A stretch of 64,000 bases of DNA, from contig NC_009513.1 in the NCBI RefSeq assembly GCF_000016825.1, positions 707,001 through 771,000 on the forward strand, written 5' to 3'. The translations under genes were made by a program, and so were the position numbers. This stretch comes from Limosilactobacillus reuteri subsp. reuteri (GTDB lineage: Bacteria > Bacillota > Bacilli > Lactobacillales > Lactobacillaceae). The notes below the pieces were generated by a model. That model saw only the letters and a program-made list of their open reading frames with translations. It made no database searches and had not been told where the DNA came from. Of the stretch, positions 35,062 to 44,416 are shown piece after piece. Each line of letters opens with the position of its first letter. The stretch's first letter is position 1.

Positions 35062-35730
35062 ATGGTAAAAAAATATTATGCAGTCAAAAAAGGTCGTCAT
35101 CCGGGAATATATAAAACTTGGGCTGAATGTCAGAAGGAAGTTAATGGATATCCAAATGCTAAGTTCAAAAGTTTTTTAACACTTAAAGGTGCTAATGAAT
35201 GGCTTCAGGCTACGGGAAATACCGTGCCCTCGACTAAAGCAGTTGATCATTCTGATAATATTCTTGTTTATACTGATGGAGGCTCCCGTAATCATGGCAA
35301 TAAGTTGGGGCAGCATGTTAAGGCAGATGATAAAGCAGCTTGGGCTTATTTTATTCAAACTAAAGATCAAGCTTATACAGGAACGGCTGGCGAATTCGGG
35401 GCTACTAATAATAAAATGGAGATTACAGCTTTAATCCAAGCGTTAACTAAACTATTAGAACTTGGCCTCCAAGATCAACCAATTACAGCGATTTTGGATT
35501 CACATTACGTACTAGACCCAATTATGAAAGGCTGGTTAACTAATTGGCAACGGCGGGGATGGTTAACTGCTAGTGGCAAGCCGGTAGCAAATCAGAAGCT
35601 ATGGGAAGAAATAGTTACCCTTTTACCTCAATTCCCTAATTTACATTTTGATTGGACTAAGGGTCATGCAACGAATGCTGGAAATAATAAGGTCGATGAA
35701 TTACTAAATAAAACGATGGATCAGTTATAA
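35062..35730 (+). CDS. rnhA: Ribonuclease HI with N-terminal hybrid-binding domain
   Basis: RNase H degrades RNA in RNA-DNA hybrids. The 222-aa protein has an N-terminal caulimovirus viroplasmin-like hybrid-binding domain (KKYYAVKKGRHPGIYKTWAEC; residues 3-50), a short linker, and a type 1 catalytic domain with the acidic residues in VYTDGGSRNHG, NNKMEITAL, ILDSHYVLD and KVDELLN. This architecture resembles eukaryotic RNase H1 and is common in lactobacilli. SD AGGGGA is weak but well placed. Confidence 0.93.
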   Translation: MVKKYYAVKKGRHPGIYKTWAECQKEVNGYPNAKFKSFLTLKGANEWLQATGNTVPSTKAVDHSDNILVYTDGGSRNHGNKLGQHVKADDKAAWAYFIQTKDQAYTGTAGEFGATNNKMEITALIQALTKLLELGLQDQPITAILDSHYVLDPIMKGWLTNWQRRGWLTASGKPVANQKLWEEIVTLLPQFPNLHFDWTKGHATNAGNNKVDELLNKTMDQL

Positions 35731-35755
35731 TTATTTGACAAGAGGATGATAAGAA

Positions 35756-36913
35756 ATGAGAATTGGTATTGACAAAATGGCTTTTGCAACAACAAATGAT
35801 TATTTAGATCTTGTTGAATTAGCAAAAGAACGCGGCGTAGATCCTAATAAATTTACCATTGGAATTGGACAGGATCTACAGGCAGTTGTGCCACCTACGC
35901 AAGATATTGTGACTTTAGGAGCTACGGCAGCGAAAAAATTGCTTACTCCAGAATTAGAAAAAAATATTTCGACAGTAATTGTGGCAACTGAGTCAGGGAT
36001 TGACAATTCAAAAGCAAGTGCAATCTACATTAAACACTTATTAGGACTTAGCGACTTTATCCGAACGGTAGAAATGAAAGAGGCATGTTATTCTGCGACA
36101 GCTGCTATCCAATTTGCAAAGGGGGTAGTGGCGCTTAATCCTCAAGAAACTGTATTGGTGATCGCTGCTGATATTGCTCGTTATGGATTAAATACTCCAG
36201 GAGAGGTGACTCAAGGAGCTGGAGCAGTTGCAATGCTGATTTCACAGAACCCTCACATCCTAACCCTTGAAGATACAACTGTCGCTTATAGCAAAGATAT
36301 AATGGACTTTTGGCGGCCGTTATATGCAACAGAAGCTTTAGTAGATGGAAAATACTCTACTAATGTTTATATTGAATTTTTCCTTCAAACTTTTACCCGT
36401 TACCAGCAATTAACTGGTCGAGAATTAGCAGATTTTGCTGCCCTTACATTCCATATGCCATTTACTAAAATGGGAAAGAAAGGGTTAGAAGGGTTGCTTA
36501 AAGATCGTAATGATGAGGTAGCTCAACGATTACGAACACAATTAACCGCAAGTCAGCTATTTTCGCGTCAAGTTGGCAATCTTTACACTGGCTCCCTATA
36601 TTTATCATTAATGTCATTGTTACAAAATAGTGACTTAAGAGCTGGAAGCCGAATTGGGTTATTTAGCTATGGTTCTGGTGCAGAAGGAGAGTTCTACACA
36701 GGAATCCTAGAAGATGGCTACGAGCATTATATGAATAATATTCAAGAAGAACTAAAACATCGTCATCAGGTTTCGGTGGCAGAATACGAAAAACTATTTA
36801 GTAGTCAATTAGGAATGAATGATCGGGATATCGAATTTGATGTTGCTGATGATCCATTGCCTTTCGTTCTTAAAGGACAAAAAGATCACCAACGGATTTA
36901 TGAAGCTAAATAA
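35756..36913 (+). CDS. mvaS: Hydroxymethylglutaryl-CoA synthase
   Basis: Condenses acetyl-CoA with acetoacetyl-CoA to HMG-CoA, the second step of the mevalonate route to isoprenoids used by lactobacilli. The 385-aa protein has the catalytic Cys in MKEACYSATAAI (about residue 110), the His in FHMPFTKMGKKG, and the general Glu region near ATESGIDNSKA. SD AGAGGATG precedes the ATG. It stands between rnhA and a bidirectional terminator shared with lexA. Confidence 0.96.
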   Translation: MRIGIDKMAFATTNDYLDLVELAKERGVDPNKFTIGIGQDLQAVVPPTQDIVTLGATAAKKLLTPELEKNISTVIVATESGIDNSKASAIYIKHLLGLSDFIRTVEMKEACYSATAAIQFAKGVVALNPQETVLVIAADIARYGLNTPGEVTQGAGAVAMLISQNPHILTLEDTTVAYSKDIMDFWRPLYATEALVDGKYSTNVYIEFFLQTFTRYQQLTGRELADFAALTFHMPFTKMGKKGLEGLLKDRNDEVAQRLRTQLTASQLFSRQVGNLYTGSLYLSLMSLLQNSDLRAGSRIGLFSYGSGAEGEFYTGILEDGYEHYMNNIQEELKHRHQVSVAEYEKLFSSQLGMNDRDIEFDVADDPLPFVLKGQKDHQRIYEAK

Positions 36914-36919
36914 CCTAAT

Positions 36920-36953
36920 AAAAAAGGAGCCCCAAAATGGACTCCTTTTTTAT
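36920..36953. terminator. Bidirectional terminator between mvaS and lexA
   Basis: AAAAAGGAG and CTCCTTTTT form a 9-bp stem with A- and T-runs on either side, between convergent genes. Confidence 0.88.
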
Positions 36954-37580
36954 TTAGAAAATATGATCACGAAATAGTCCCACTACTTTACCAAGGATTT
37001 TAACATTGTCTAAGAAGATTGGCTCCATCGTATCATTTTCTGGCTGTAAACGAAAACGTGTTTTTTCTTTATAGAATCGTTTACAAGTAGCTTCATTATC
37101 ATCGTTCATTGCAATAACGATATCACCATTTTTAGCAGTGGATTGTTTACGCACGATTACTTGGTCGCCATTAAAAATCCCTGCTTTAATCATACTAGTT
37201 CCGCGAATGGTAAGCATAAACAAATCATTATTATCTTGAATAGAAGGAGGTATCGGGAAAAACTCAGTAGCATTTTCGACTGCTAAAATTGGTTGTCCAG
37301 CCGTAACAACACCAAGCATTGGAATTTCTTTTTGAATCGGTTTTACACCTAAAATATCAAGTCCCTTGGGTGTAATCTCAAGTGCTCGAGGCTTAGAAGG
37401 GTCTTTTTGTAAGAATCCTTGTTCAATTAAGCGGGAAATGTGTCCATGAACTGTTGAAGTTGAAGACAGGCCAACAGCACTACAAATTTCACGAACAGTT
37501 GGTGGATAGCCATGATCTTCAACTTGTTTGTGAATATAATTTAGGACGGCCATTTGTTTATTTTTTGCTAGCTTTGCCAT
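36954..37580 (-). CDS. lexA: LexA repressor
   Basis: LexA represses the SOS regulon and self-cleaves with RecA after DNA damage. The 208-aa protein has an N-terminal winged HTH ([23 protein letters not shown]), the Ala-Gly cleavage site in VVTAGQP, and the Ser-Lys dyad in GTSMIKAG and STAKNGDIV. The SD GAGGTGTC precedes the ATG on the minus strand. An SOS box 57 bases upstream overlaps its likely -35, so it is autoregulated. Confidence 0.96.
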   Translation of the reverse strand: MAKLAKNKQMAVLNYIHKQVEDHGYPPTVREICSAVGLSSTSTVHGHISRLIEQGFLQKDPSKPRALEITPKGLDILGVKPIQKEIPMLGVVTAGQPILAVENATEFFPIPPSIQDNNDLFMLTIRGTSMIKAGIFNGDQVIVRKQSTAKNGDIVIAMNDDNEATCKRFYKEKTRFRLQPENDTMEPIFLDNVKILGKVVGLFRDHIF

Positions 37581-37636
37581 ATTGACACCTCATTATCATT
37601 AATTGTGTTAAGCTTATCATAGATAGATGCATATTT

Positions 37637-37650
37637 CAAACGTACGTTCG
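37637..37650. promoter_or_regulatory. SOS (LexA) box between lexA and ynzC
   Basis: CAAACGTACGTTCG matches the Gram-positive SOS consensus CGAAC-N4-GTTCG with one mismatch. It overlaps the lexA -35 candidate TTGAAA on the minus strand. Confidence 0.85.
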
Positions 37651-37654
37651 CGAT

Positions 37655-37683
37655 TTGCATTGATTTTATAAAATAAGTAAAAT
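37655..37683 (+). promoter_or_regulatory. Sigma-A promoter of the ynzC-type gene
   Basis: -35 TTGCAT (37655-37660), a 17-base spacer, -10 TAAAAT (37678-37683). It begins five bases after the SOS box, so LexA binding should block it. Confidence 0.7.
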
Positions 37684-37708
37684 CGACTTTATTAAGGAGA
37701 TGATTATA

Positions 37709-37960
37709 ATGGCTGAATCTAAAGAACAAGATGCTTTATTGAAGCGAATTAATGAACTTGCTCATAAGAATAAAGAAGAAGGTTTAACTGAAGAAGAAAC
37801 AAAAGAACGAGATCGTTTACGTAAGGAGTACCTAAAGAACTTTAGAGAAGCAATGCGTAGTAATATTGAAATGATGCGGATCTTTGATAAAGAAGGGAAA
37901 GAAGTTACTCCTGAAAAGGTTCGTGAAATCCAACGTAAAAAAGGACTTCGTGACGATTAA
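37709..37960 (+). CDS. DUF896 family protein, YnzC-like
   Basis: A small helical protein (83 aa) with the family signature LLKRINELAHKNKEEGLTEEETKERDRLRKEYL. In B. subtilis ynzC belongs to the SOS-controlled yneA-yneB-ynzC operon; the SOS box in front fits that. ATG 37709 is taken because SD AAGGAG lies nine bases upstream; ATG 37700 overlaps the SD. The molecular function is not known. No yneA-like LysM gene is seen between lexA and this gene. Confidence 0.85.
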   Translation: MAESKEQDALLKRINELAHKNKEEGLTEEETKERDRLRKEYLKNFREAMRSNIEMMRIFDKEGKEVTPEKVREIQRKKGLRDD

Positions 37961-38033
37961 CAGCGATTTGCTCTTTTCAAAAATTGCTCTTTCGTGTAAG
38001 ATGGATAGGTAACGAGCAAAGGAGGAAGTAATT

Positions 38034-38261
38034 GTGGGTATGACGATCATGCTAATGATTCTTGCATTATTAGTCGGTTTGGTTATCGGCTTCTTTGGTG
38101 CACGTAAATACATGGAAAACTACCTCCGCAATAATCCACCGATTTCGGAAGAGATGCTGCGGACGATGATGCTTCAAATGGGACAAAAACCATCAAGTCG
38201 TAAATTACATCAAATGATGCAAGCGATGAAAGCACAAGCTAAAAAGTCGAATCGTAAATAA
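38034..38261 (+). CDS. YneF family membrane protein (UPF0154)
   Basis: A 75-aa protein with one N-terminal transmembrane segment ([20 protein letters not shown]) and the family motif [21 protein letters not shown], followed by a basic tail. Function unknown. The start is GTG 38034 with SD AAAGGAGG; ATG 38040 is possible. In Bacilli yneF is often near lexA, which is the case here. Confidence 0.87.
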   Translation: MGMTIMLMILALLVGLVIGFFGARKYMENYLRNNPPISEEMLRTMMLQMGQKPSSRKLHQMMQAMKAQAKKSNRK

Positions 38262-38299
38262 TATAAAAGGATGTGATAATTATCACATCCTTTTATATT
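38261..38299. terminator. Bidirectional terminator, near-perfect palindrome
   Basis: TATAAAAGGATGTGATA and its exact complement are separated by four bases, between convergent genes, with AAAA and TTTT ends inside the arms. Confidence 0.88.
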
Positions 38300-38304
38300 G
38301 GAAA

Positions 38305-38943
38305 TTAAAATTCGTCATTCTTCGGCTTTGGAGGAACAATATATTTATAATTGGGATCAATTTGTCTATCTAATTGGTCAAAGGCGTCTTGCATTTGCTT
38401 TTCTAAGTCAGCCTGTACTTCGGGAGTGAGCCGTTGCTTTCGGTCAATATAAATAGGCTTCCCAAATGCAATTTGGCGCGGCTTACGGGTAAATAGCTGA
38501 CCAAATTTTAGGGGTCCCTGGTAAACAGCAGGAACTAAGGGGACGTTTGCCATTTTAGCGATCACGGTGGCCCCGCCTTTTAATTTGGATGAGTAGCGTG
38601 ATCCACTAGGAAAAATAATGGTCGATAAGTCAGTTTTCTTTAAAATTGTAACCGGCTTTTTAATAGCAGACGGGCCTGGATTTTTCCGATCAACTGGATA
38701 GGCATTTAGTGCTTTCAAGAATTTGCTAGCAATTGGATTCTTAAAAAGTTCTTTTTTAGCCATGAAGCTAAATTTTTTAGGCCATACGGCAAGCGCTAGT
38801 AAGACAGGATCCATCCAAGTACGATGAGGTGCAATAATAATATAATTGCCTTCAGGGATGTTTTCCCGATTGTATATTTTAGGTCGTCCGTTAATCAAAT
38901 TTAAAAATGGATTAACGATTTTAACGAGGAAAGTGTACAACAT
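38305..38943 (-). CDS. plsC: 1-acyl-sn-glycerol-3-phosphate acyltransferase family protein
   Basis: PlsC-type enzymes transfer an acyl chain to lysophosphatidic acid for phospholipid synthesis. The 212-aa protein has a hydrophobic N-terminus (MLYTFLVKIVNPFLNLI), catalytic HRTWMDP (H-x4-D, about residue 40), the IIFPSGSR motif and a LVPAVYQG block. The frame extends further upstream, but ATG 38943 with GGAAG seven bases before it gives the normal family length. It is divergent from the methyltransferase gene, with about 95 bases between starts. Confidence 0.85.
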   Translation of the reverse strand: MLYTFLVKIVNPFLNLINGRPKIYNRENIPEGNYIIIAPHRTWMDPVLLALAVWPKKFSFMAKKELFKNPIASKFLKALNAYPVDRKNPGPSAIKKPVTILKKTDLSTIIFPSGSRYSSKLKGGATVIAKMANVPLVPAVYQGPLKFGQLFTRKPRQIAFGKPIYIDRKQRLTPEVQADLEKQMQDAFDQLDRQIDPNYKYIVPPKPKNDEF

Positions 38944-39037
38944 GTCAATCTTCCAATCTATAACAAAATTAAGTTTTCGTTCCTCAGTATGACGAAAAAA
39001 AGTGGATCTTGCAAGTACAAAAATAATGGAGGACATA

Positions 39038-39793
39038 ATGGAAAACAGAAATATTCTAAAAAAGGATGAAAGAATTGATCAATTATATAGTCAGGATGTA
39101 CGGATAATCCAAAATCCCCATTATTTTGCTTTTTCGTTAGATGCTGTCTTATTAGCAAACTTTGTGCGTCCTAATCATCGACAGAAATTAAAAATTGTTG
39201 ATTTATGTGCTGGAAATGGGGCAATCGGCATTTTTCTCCACGATAAGCTTGGCGGAACATTTACTGAAGTTGAATTACAACCACAGATTGCGGATATGGC
39301 TGAACGGACAATTATGCTAAATGATTTACAAGATCGGTATACCGTCATTAATGATGATATTGCTAACGTTAATGATTATATTTCTAAGGATTCGATTGAT
39401 ATTGTCCTTTGTAATCCTCCTTATTTCCCAGTTACAGCCCAAAGCCAGAAGAATCCAAATAAAGCTTTAGCGATTGCCCGTCACGAAATAGCGACTGATT
39501 TAGTGACAGTTATTCAAAAAATGAGTGGCTTATTAAAAATGAATGGTCATGGGTATCTTGTGCATCGTCCAGATCGTTTAGGTGAGATTTTGCAAGTGTG
39601 TCAGGAAAATAGATTAGCACCTAAAAGAATTCAGTTTATTCATCCTAAACCTGATCGTGATGCGAATATTTTGTTGCTTGAAGTGATTAAGGATGGTCGA
39701 CCTGGAGGAGTAAAAGTAGTACCACCATTGATTGTTCATGGAGCAGATAACGAGTATACTCCAGCGATTCAGGAGTTATTATATGGCAAGTGA
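39038..39793 (+). CDS. tRNA1(Val) (adenine37-N6)-methyltransferase-like protein (YabB/TrmN6 family)
   Basis: A SAM-dependent N6-adenine methyltransferase of the TrmN6/YfiC type. The 251-aa protein has FSLDAVLLANFV at the start, SAM motif VDLCAGNGAIGIFL (about residue 55) and the catalytic LCNPPYFP (about residue 125). ATG 39038 follows SD TGGAGG; the frame extends upstream to GTG 39002 without an SD. It overlaps the GIY-YIG gene by 11 bases, the normal yabB-yazA pairing of Bacilli. Confidence 0.9.
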   Translation: MENRNILKKDERIDQLYSQDVRIIQNPHYFAFSLDAVLLANFVRPNHRQKLKIVDLCAGNGAIGIFLHDKLGGTFTEVELQPQIADMAERTIMLNDLQDRYTVINDDIANVNDYISKDSIDIVLCNPPYFPVTAQSQKNPNKALAIARHEIATDLVTVIQKMSGLLKMNGHGYLVHRPDRLGEILQVCQENRLAPKRIQFIHPKPDRDANILLLEVIKDGRPGGVKVVPPLIVHGADNEYTPAIQELLYGK

Positions 39794-40073
39794 AAAATAC
39801 TATATTTATGTATTGTATTGTGCAGATAATAGCTTTTATTGTGGCTTTACCAACAATGTTAAACGACGCTTTCATACTCATCAGACTTATCAAGGGGCAA
39901 AATATACTCGTGTGAAAAAGCGTCATCCGCTAAAGCTTATTTATTCAGAGGAATTTGAATCAAAGCATGATGCCCTGAGTGCGGAATATTATTTTAAACA
40001 TCAAACCCGCCGCCAAAAAGAAAAATTTTTACTAGACCATGGTGTCGATTTATTGAAACTACGGAGGAATTAA
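39783..40073 (+). CDS. GIY-YIG nuclease family protein (YazA/YhbQ type)
   Basis: A 96-aa single-domain GIY-YIG protein: YYIYVLYCADNSFYCGFTNNVKRRFHTH at the N-terminus, HPLKLIYSEEFESKHDALSAEYYFK in the middle. The biological role is unknown; related small proteins are proposed to act on DNA. ATG 39783 is chosen because CAGGAG is nine bases upstream; the frame continues upstream inside the methyltransferase gene without an SD. Confidence 0.88.
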   Translation: MASEKYYIYVLYCADNSFYCGFTNNVKRRFHTHQTYQGAKYTRVKKRHPLKLIYSEEFESKHDALSAEYYFKHQTRRQKEKFLLDHGVDLLKLRRN

Positions 40074-40074
40074 G

Positions 40075-41067
40075 ATGAAGATTTATATGTATGGTGTTTA
40101 TCAGGATGAAGTTCCTTACATTAAGGAATGGCAAGAGGAACATCCTGAAGTAACTGTAGACTCAACAACGAAACTTTTAGACGAAAGCACAGTTAACTTG
40201 TCTAAAGGAAGCGATGGAGTAGTAGTATTCCAGCAAAAGCCTTATTCAGACGAGGCCTTACGTCAATTAGCACTTAATGGTATTACAAAGATGTCATTGC
40301 GAAATGTTGGGGTTGATAATCTTAACCATGAATTAGTACAAGAACTTGGTTTTCAAATTACCAATGTACCGGTTTATTCCCCAGCTGCGATTGCTGAATT
40401 TTCAGTTACTCAAGCACTTAACCTTTTACGTCGAACAAAAGAATTTTATTTGAAGTTAGCAAAAGGAGATTATAACTGGGCACCGCATATTGCTAAGGAA
40501 ATGAATAAGCAGGTTGTTGGGATAGTTGGAACAGGAAACATTGGATCTACGGCGGCTAAAATCTTTGCTGGTTTTGGTGCAAAAGTGATTGCATATAGCC
40601 GTCACCAAAATAAGGAACTAGAGGGAATTGTTGAATACGTTAGCCTTGATGAATTATATAAACGGGCAACAATTATTTCACTTTATTTACCTCATGTTCC
40701 AGCGACAGATAAAATGCTTAATGAAAAAACATTTGCAATGATGCAGGACGGGGTCTTACTGGTTAACACTGCACGTGGACCATTAGTCGATGAAAAGGCA
40801 TTGATTGAAGCATTGAATAGCGGTAAAGTCGGAGGAGCTGCTCTAGACGTAATGACTGGTGAAACCAAGATTTTTAACCGGCAAATTAATTTCCAAGAAG
40901 TTGATTATGACGAATTTAAAGATTTAGTTGACCGGCCAAATGTTTTAATCACGCCACATATTGCTTTTTATACTGATCAAGCAATCAAAAATATGGTTAA
41001 GATGAGTTTGTCTGCCAATCTAGATTTGATTAAAACTGGCACCTCAGATAAACTAGTTAAATTTTAA
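40075..41067 (+). CDS. ldhD: D-lactate dehydrogenase (D-2-hydroxyacid dehydrogenase family)
   Basis: Reduces pyruvate to D-lactate with NADH, a main fermentation step. The 330-aa protein has the substrate-side SLRNVGVDNL, the NAD motif VGIVGTGNIGSTAA (about residue 148), the catalytic Arg in VNTARGPLVDE, Glu in MTGETKIF and His in TPHIAFYT. The MKIYMYGVYQDEVPYI start is typical of lactobacillar D-LDH. SD CGGAGGAA overlaps the end of the preceding gene. A paralogue such as a hydroxyisocaproate dehydrogenase cannot be fully excluded. Confidence 0.88.
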   Translation: MKIYMYGVYQDEVPYIKEWQEEHPEVTVDSTTKLLDESTVNLSKGSDGVVVFQQKPYSDEALRQLALNGITKMSLRNVGVDNLNHELVQELGFQITNVPVYSPAAIAEFSVTQALNLLRRTKEFYLKLAKGDYNWAPHIAKEMNKQVVGIVGTGNIGSTAAKIFAGFGAKVIAYSRHQNKELEGIVEYVSLDELYKRATIISLYLPHVPATDKMLNEKTFAMMQDGVLLVNTARGPLVDEKALIEALNSGKVGGAALDVMTGETKIFNRQINFQEVDYDEFKDLVDRPNVLITPHIAFYTDQAIKNMVKMSLSANLDLIKTGTSDKLVKF

Positions 41068-41080
41068 AATAAGTTAAGTG

Positions 41081-41110
41081 AAAAACCTTGTCAGTTTGCA
41101 AGGTTTTTTG
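41081..41110 (+). terminator. Intrinsic terminator of ldhD
   Basis: AAAAACCTTG and CAAGGTTTTT form a 10-bp stem ending in Ts; it overlaps the rpsB promoter. Confidence 0.87.
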
Positions 41111-41116
41111 TATACT
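41088..41116 (+). promoter_or_regulatory. Sigma-A promoter of rpsB
   Basis: -35 TTGTCA (41088-41093), a 17-base spacer and -10 TATACT (41111-41116). The spacer lies within the ldhD terminator. A leader of about 110 bases follows, with GGTGT/ACACC complementarity, which could hold S2 autoregulation. Confidence 0.75.
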
Positions 41117-41229
41117 ATATTTCGGTGTTACACGCCAATTTCACACCCAGAATGATGGTGGTGAGGGTGCTTAAATAGTCCCATTGCCAGAAGAAGACTG
41201 GGGAGGAAAAACAATTTGGAGGTATATTT

Positions 41230-42018
41230 ATGTCTGTTGTATCTATGAAGCAATTGCTTGAAGCCGGTGTCCACTTCGGTCACCAAACTCGTCGTTGGAA
41301 CCCAAAGATGGAAGAGTACATCTTTACTGAACGTAACGGTATTTACATCATTGACTTACAAAAGACTGTTAAGTTAATTGATACTGCTTACAACTACATG
41401 AAGGATGTTGCTGCTAACGATGGTGTTGCTTTATTTGTTGGTACAAAGAAGCAAGCTCAAGATGCTATTGAAGAAGAAGCTACTCGTGCAGGTCAATACT
41501 ACGTTAACCACCGTTGGTTAGGTGGTACTTTGACCAACTGGAAGACTATCCAATCACGGATCGCTCGTTTGAAGGAACTTAAGAAGATGAGCGAAGACGG
41601 TACATTTGATGTTCTTCCTAAGAAGGAAGTTGCTGTCTTAACTAAGCAACGTGAAAAGCTTGAACGTTTCCTTGGTGGTATTGAAGATATGCCACGGATC
41701 CCAGATGTTATGTTCATTGTTGATCCTCACAAGGAACAAATCGCTGTTAAGGAAGCTCAAAAGTTACACATTCCAATCGTAGCTATGGTTGATACTAACA
41801 CTGACCCAGACGACATTGATTACGTTATCCCATCAAACGATGATGCTATCCGTGCCGTTCGCTTAATCACTTCAAAGATGGCTGATGCTTTTGTTGAAGG
41901 TAAGCAAGGTCAAGACGATGCTCAACAAGAAACTGCTGATGATAACGCTGCTAACGAAACTGTTAGCGAAGATTCATTAAAGAACTTGAAGAACAGCGTT
42001 GAAGGTAAAGAAGACTAA
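41230..42018 (+). CDS. rpsB: 30S ribosomal protein S2
   Basis: S2 is a late-binding small-subunit protein. The 262-aa product has the signature [33 protein letters not shown] and [12 protein letters not shown], with an acidic C-terminal tail. SD TTGGAGGT precedes the ATG. rpsB-tsf-pyrH-frr is the standard Firmicutes order. Confidence 0.97.
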   Translation: MSVVSMKQLLEAGVHFGHQTRRWNPKMEEYIFTERNGIYIIDLQKTVKLIDTAYNYMKDVAANDGVALFVGTKKQAQDAIEEEATRAGQYYVNHRWLGGTLTNWKTIQSRIARLKELKKMSEDGTFDVLPKKEVAVLTKQREKLERFLGGIEDMPRIPDVMFIVDPHKEQIAVKEAQKLHIPIVAMVDTNTDPDDIDYVIPSNDDAIRAVRLITSKMADAFVEGKQGQDDAQQETADDNAANETVSEDSLKNLKNSVEGKED

Positions 42019-42033
42019 AAACATTAAATTCTT

Positions 42034-42085
42034 GGGCTGTTTTGTACGGACCATTCTGGCCTAAGTACTAAACAGCCCTTTTTTC
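42034..42085 (+). terminator. Terminator/attenuator between rpsB and tsf
   Basis: GGGCTGTTT pairs with AAACAGCCC, extended by GTAC/GTAC, followed by six Ts. It probably reduces read-through into tsf. Confidence 0.85.
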
Positions 42086-42116
42086 AAAAAAAGATTATAA
42101 AAGGAGAGATTTCGTC

Positions 42117-42992
42117 ATGGCTGAAATTAAAGCTGCTCAAGTTATGCAATTACGTAAAAAGTCCGGTGCCGGTATCATGGATGCTAAGAAGGCATTAGTT
42201 GCTAGTGATGGTGACATGGACAAAGCAATGGACTACCTTCGTGAAAAGGGTATTGCTAAGGCAGCCAAGAAGAGTGACCGTGTTGCAGCTGAAGGATTAG
42301 CTGATATTGCTGTTAATGGTAATACAGCTGCAATCGTTGAATTGAATTCAGAAACTGATTTCGTTGCTGCTAGTGAACCATTTAAGGACTTATTGAAGAA
42401 GGTTACTAAGTTAATTAGTGAAAACAAGCCTGCTAATGTTGAAGAAGCATTAGAAATCAAGACTGAAAATGGTACATTAAATGATGATATTATCAGTACT
42501 ACACAAAAAACTGGTGAAAAGGTTAGCCTTCGTCGGTTTACTGTTGTAGAAAAGGATGACGGCGATAGCTTTGGTGCATACTTACACCAAGGTGGTCAAA
42601 TTGCTGCATTGGTTGTCTTAGAAGGTGCTGATGATGCCACTGCTAAAGACGTTGCAATGCACGTTGCAGCTATCAACCCTGAATTCATGACTCGTGATGA
42701 TGTTTCTCAAGAACGTCTTGACCATGAACGTGCTATCTTCAAGGAAGAAACCTTAAACGAAGGAAAGCCTGAAAAGATCGTTGACAAGATTGTTGAAGGT
42801 CGTTTAAACAAGTTCCTTTCACAAATTTGTTTAGCAGATCAAGACTTTGTTAAGGATTCTGACCAAACTGTTGAACAATACGTTTCAAGCAAGAATGGTA
42901 AGTTGAAGTCCTTCATTCGTTACGAAGTCGGTGAAGGAATCGAAAAAAAGCAAGATGACTTTGCTCAAGAAGTTAAGGACCAAATGAACTAA
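42117..42992 (+). CDS. tsf: Elongation factor Ts
   Basis: EF-Ts recycles EF-Tu-GDP. The 291-aa protein has the N-terminal UBA-like domain ([38 protein letters not shown]) and the core motif [11 protein letters not shown] (about residue 76), then the coiled-coil and C-terminal regions. SD AAAGGAGAG is present. Confidence 0.97.
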   Translation: MAEIKAAQVMQLRKKSGAGIMDAKKALVASDGDMDKAMDYLREKGIAKAAKKSDRVAAEGLADIAVNGNTAAIVELNSETDFVAASEPFKDLLKKVTKLISENKPANVEEALEIKTENGTLNDDIISTTQKTGEKVSLRRFTVVEKDDGDSFGAYLHQGGQIAALVVLEGADDATAKDVAMHVAAINPEFMTRDDVSQERLDHERAIFKEETLNEGKPEKIVDKIVEGRLNKFLSQICLADQDFVKDSDQTVEQYVSSKNGKLKSFIRYEVGEGIEKKQDDFAQEVKDQMN

Positions 42993-43002
42993 GCGTTCGG
43001 TC

Positions 43003-43040
43003 AAAAGGAGGACGTACTCAATGTAGTGCGTCCTTTTTTA
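43003..43040 (+). terminator. Terminator/attenuator between tsf and pyrH
   Basis: GGACGTACT pairs with AGTGCGTCC, loop CAATGT, then TTTTTT. Confidence 0.82.
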
Positions 43041-43073
43041 AAAATTAGCTTACCAATTCAAGGAGGATATCAT

Positions 43074-43796
43074 ATGGCAGATATTAAATACAAGCGAGTA
43101 ATTTTAAAGCTCAGTGGAGAAGCATTAGCTGGTGACAAGGGTTTTGGGATTAACCCTCCCGTTTTAAAGGATGTGGCTAAGGAATTAAAAGAAGTTCATG
43201 ATTTGGGCGTTCAAATTGCTATTGTTGTTGGCGGTGGTAACATGTGGCGTGGTGTTACTGGTGCTGAATTAGGGATGGAACGGGCGCAAGCTGACTACAT
43301 TGGAATGTTAGCAACCATTATGAATGCCTTGTCACTTCAAGATGCGCTTGAATCAATTGGTGTTCCTACACGGGTACAAACTTCAATTGAAATGCGCCAA
43401 ATTGCTGAACCATATATTCGGCGGAAAGCTATTCGTCATTTAGAGAAAGATCGAATCGTTATTTTTGCTGGTGGAACAGGAAGCCCTTACTTCTCAACTG
43501 ATACTACTGCCGCATTACGAGCAGCAGAAATCAACGCTGATGCCATTTTAATGGGTAAAAATGGGGTTGACGGTGTTTACTCAGCTGATCCAAATAAAGT
43601 TAAGGATGCTACTAAGTTTGATCATTTAACCCATATGGATATCATTGAAAAGAATTTACATGTAATGGATACTACTGCTAGTTCACTATCGATGGACAAT
43701 CATATCCCATTGGTAGTCTTCAACTTGAACACATCAGGAAATATTATGAAAGTAGTAACTGGTCAAGAAGTTGGTACAACAATTGAAGGAGACTGA
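43074..43796 (+). CDS. pyrH: UMP kinase
   Basis: Phosphorylates UMP to UDP in pyrimidine nucleotide synthesis; belongs to the amino-acid-kinase fold. The 240-aa protein has [46 protein letters not shown] and [18 protein letters not shown] 43074 follows SD AAGGAGG; an upstream in-frame ATG at 43026 lies in the terminator hairpin. Confidence 0.96.
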   Translation: MADIKYKRVILKLSGEALAGDKGFGINPPVLKDVAKELKEVHDLGVQIAIVVGGGNMWRGVTGAELGMERAQADYIGMLATIMNALSLQDALESIGVPTRVQTSIEMRQIAEPYIRRKAIRHLEKDRIVIFAGGTGSPYFSTDTTAALRAAEINADAILMGKNGVDGVYSADPNKVKDATKFDHLTHMDIIEKNLHVMDTTASSLSMDNHIPLVVFNLNTSGNIMKVVTGQEVGTTIEGD

Positions 43797-43800
43797 TAAT

Positions 43801-44364
43801 ATGGCTACAGGAAAAGAAATTTTAAATGATGCCAAACAGAAAATGGCAAAATCAGGTTATGCACTTCAACGGACACTTGCTGATATTCGTGCAGGTCAAG
43901 CCAATGCAAGTTTATTAAATTCTGTTAAAGTTGAATATTACGGAGCACCAACTCCATTAAATCAAGTTGCATCAATCACAATTCCAGAAGCACGACAATT
44001 ATTAATTACTCCTTATGATGAGAGCGTGCTTGAAGAAATTGAAAAAGCAATCTATGCATCTAATTTAGGATTAACTCCTCAAAACGACGGAAGTTCAATT
44101 CGCTTAATTATCCCACAATTAACCGAAGATCGGCGGAAAGAATTAGTAAAAGACGTTAAGGCTGAATTAGAAAAGGCAAAAGTTGCAGTTCGAAACGTTC
44201 GTCGTGAAGCGATGGATGACTTAAAGAAGGGTAACAAGAACGGCGACTTTAATGATGATGAATTCCATGATCTTGAAAAGAAAGTTCAAAACGAAACAGA
44301 TGCTGGAATTAAGAACCTTGAAGATATTGCAAATGCAAAAGAAAAGGAATTAATGGAAGGCTAG
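43801..44364 (+). CDS. frr: Ribosome recycling factor
   Basis: RRF splits post-termination ribosomes together with EF-G. The 187-aa protein has the typical three-helix-bundle core: [40 protein letters not shown] and [21 protein letters not shown] 43801 is four bases after the pyrH stop, with SD AAGGAGAC inside the end of pyrH. Confidence 0.97.
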   Translation: MATGKEILNDAKQKMAKSGYALQRTLADIRAGQANASLLNSVKVEYYGAPTPLNQVASITIPEARQLLITPYDESVLEEIEKAIYASNLGLTPQNDGSSIRLIIPQLTEDRRKELVKDVKAELEKAKVAVRNVRREAMDDLKKGNKNGDFNDDEFHDLEKKVQNETDAGIKNLEDIANAKEKELMEG

Positions 44365-44375
44365 TTTTCAGAATT

Positions 44376-44415
44376 AAAAAGGTTGTGAACTTTGCGTAAG
44401 TCCACAACCTTTTTA
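44376..44415 (+). terminator. Intrinsic terminator of frr
   Basis: AAAAAGGTTGTG and CACAACCTTTTT (12-bp stem). A group II intron begins two bases after the T-tract. Confidence 0.9.
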
Positions 44416-44416
44416 T

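Noticed and set aside
41113..41229. Known riboswitch or ribosomal-protein leader before rpsB
   Set aside because: There are short complementary segments, but I could not match a defined RNA family, so only the promoter is annotated.
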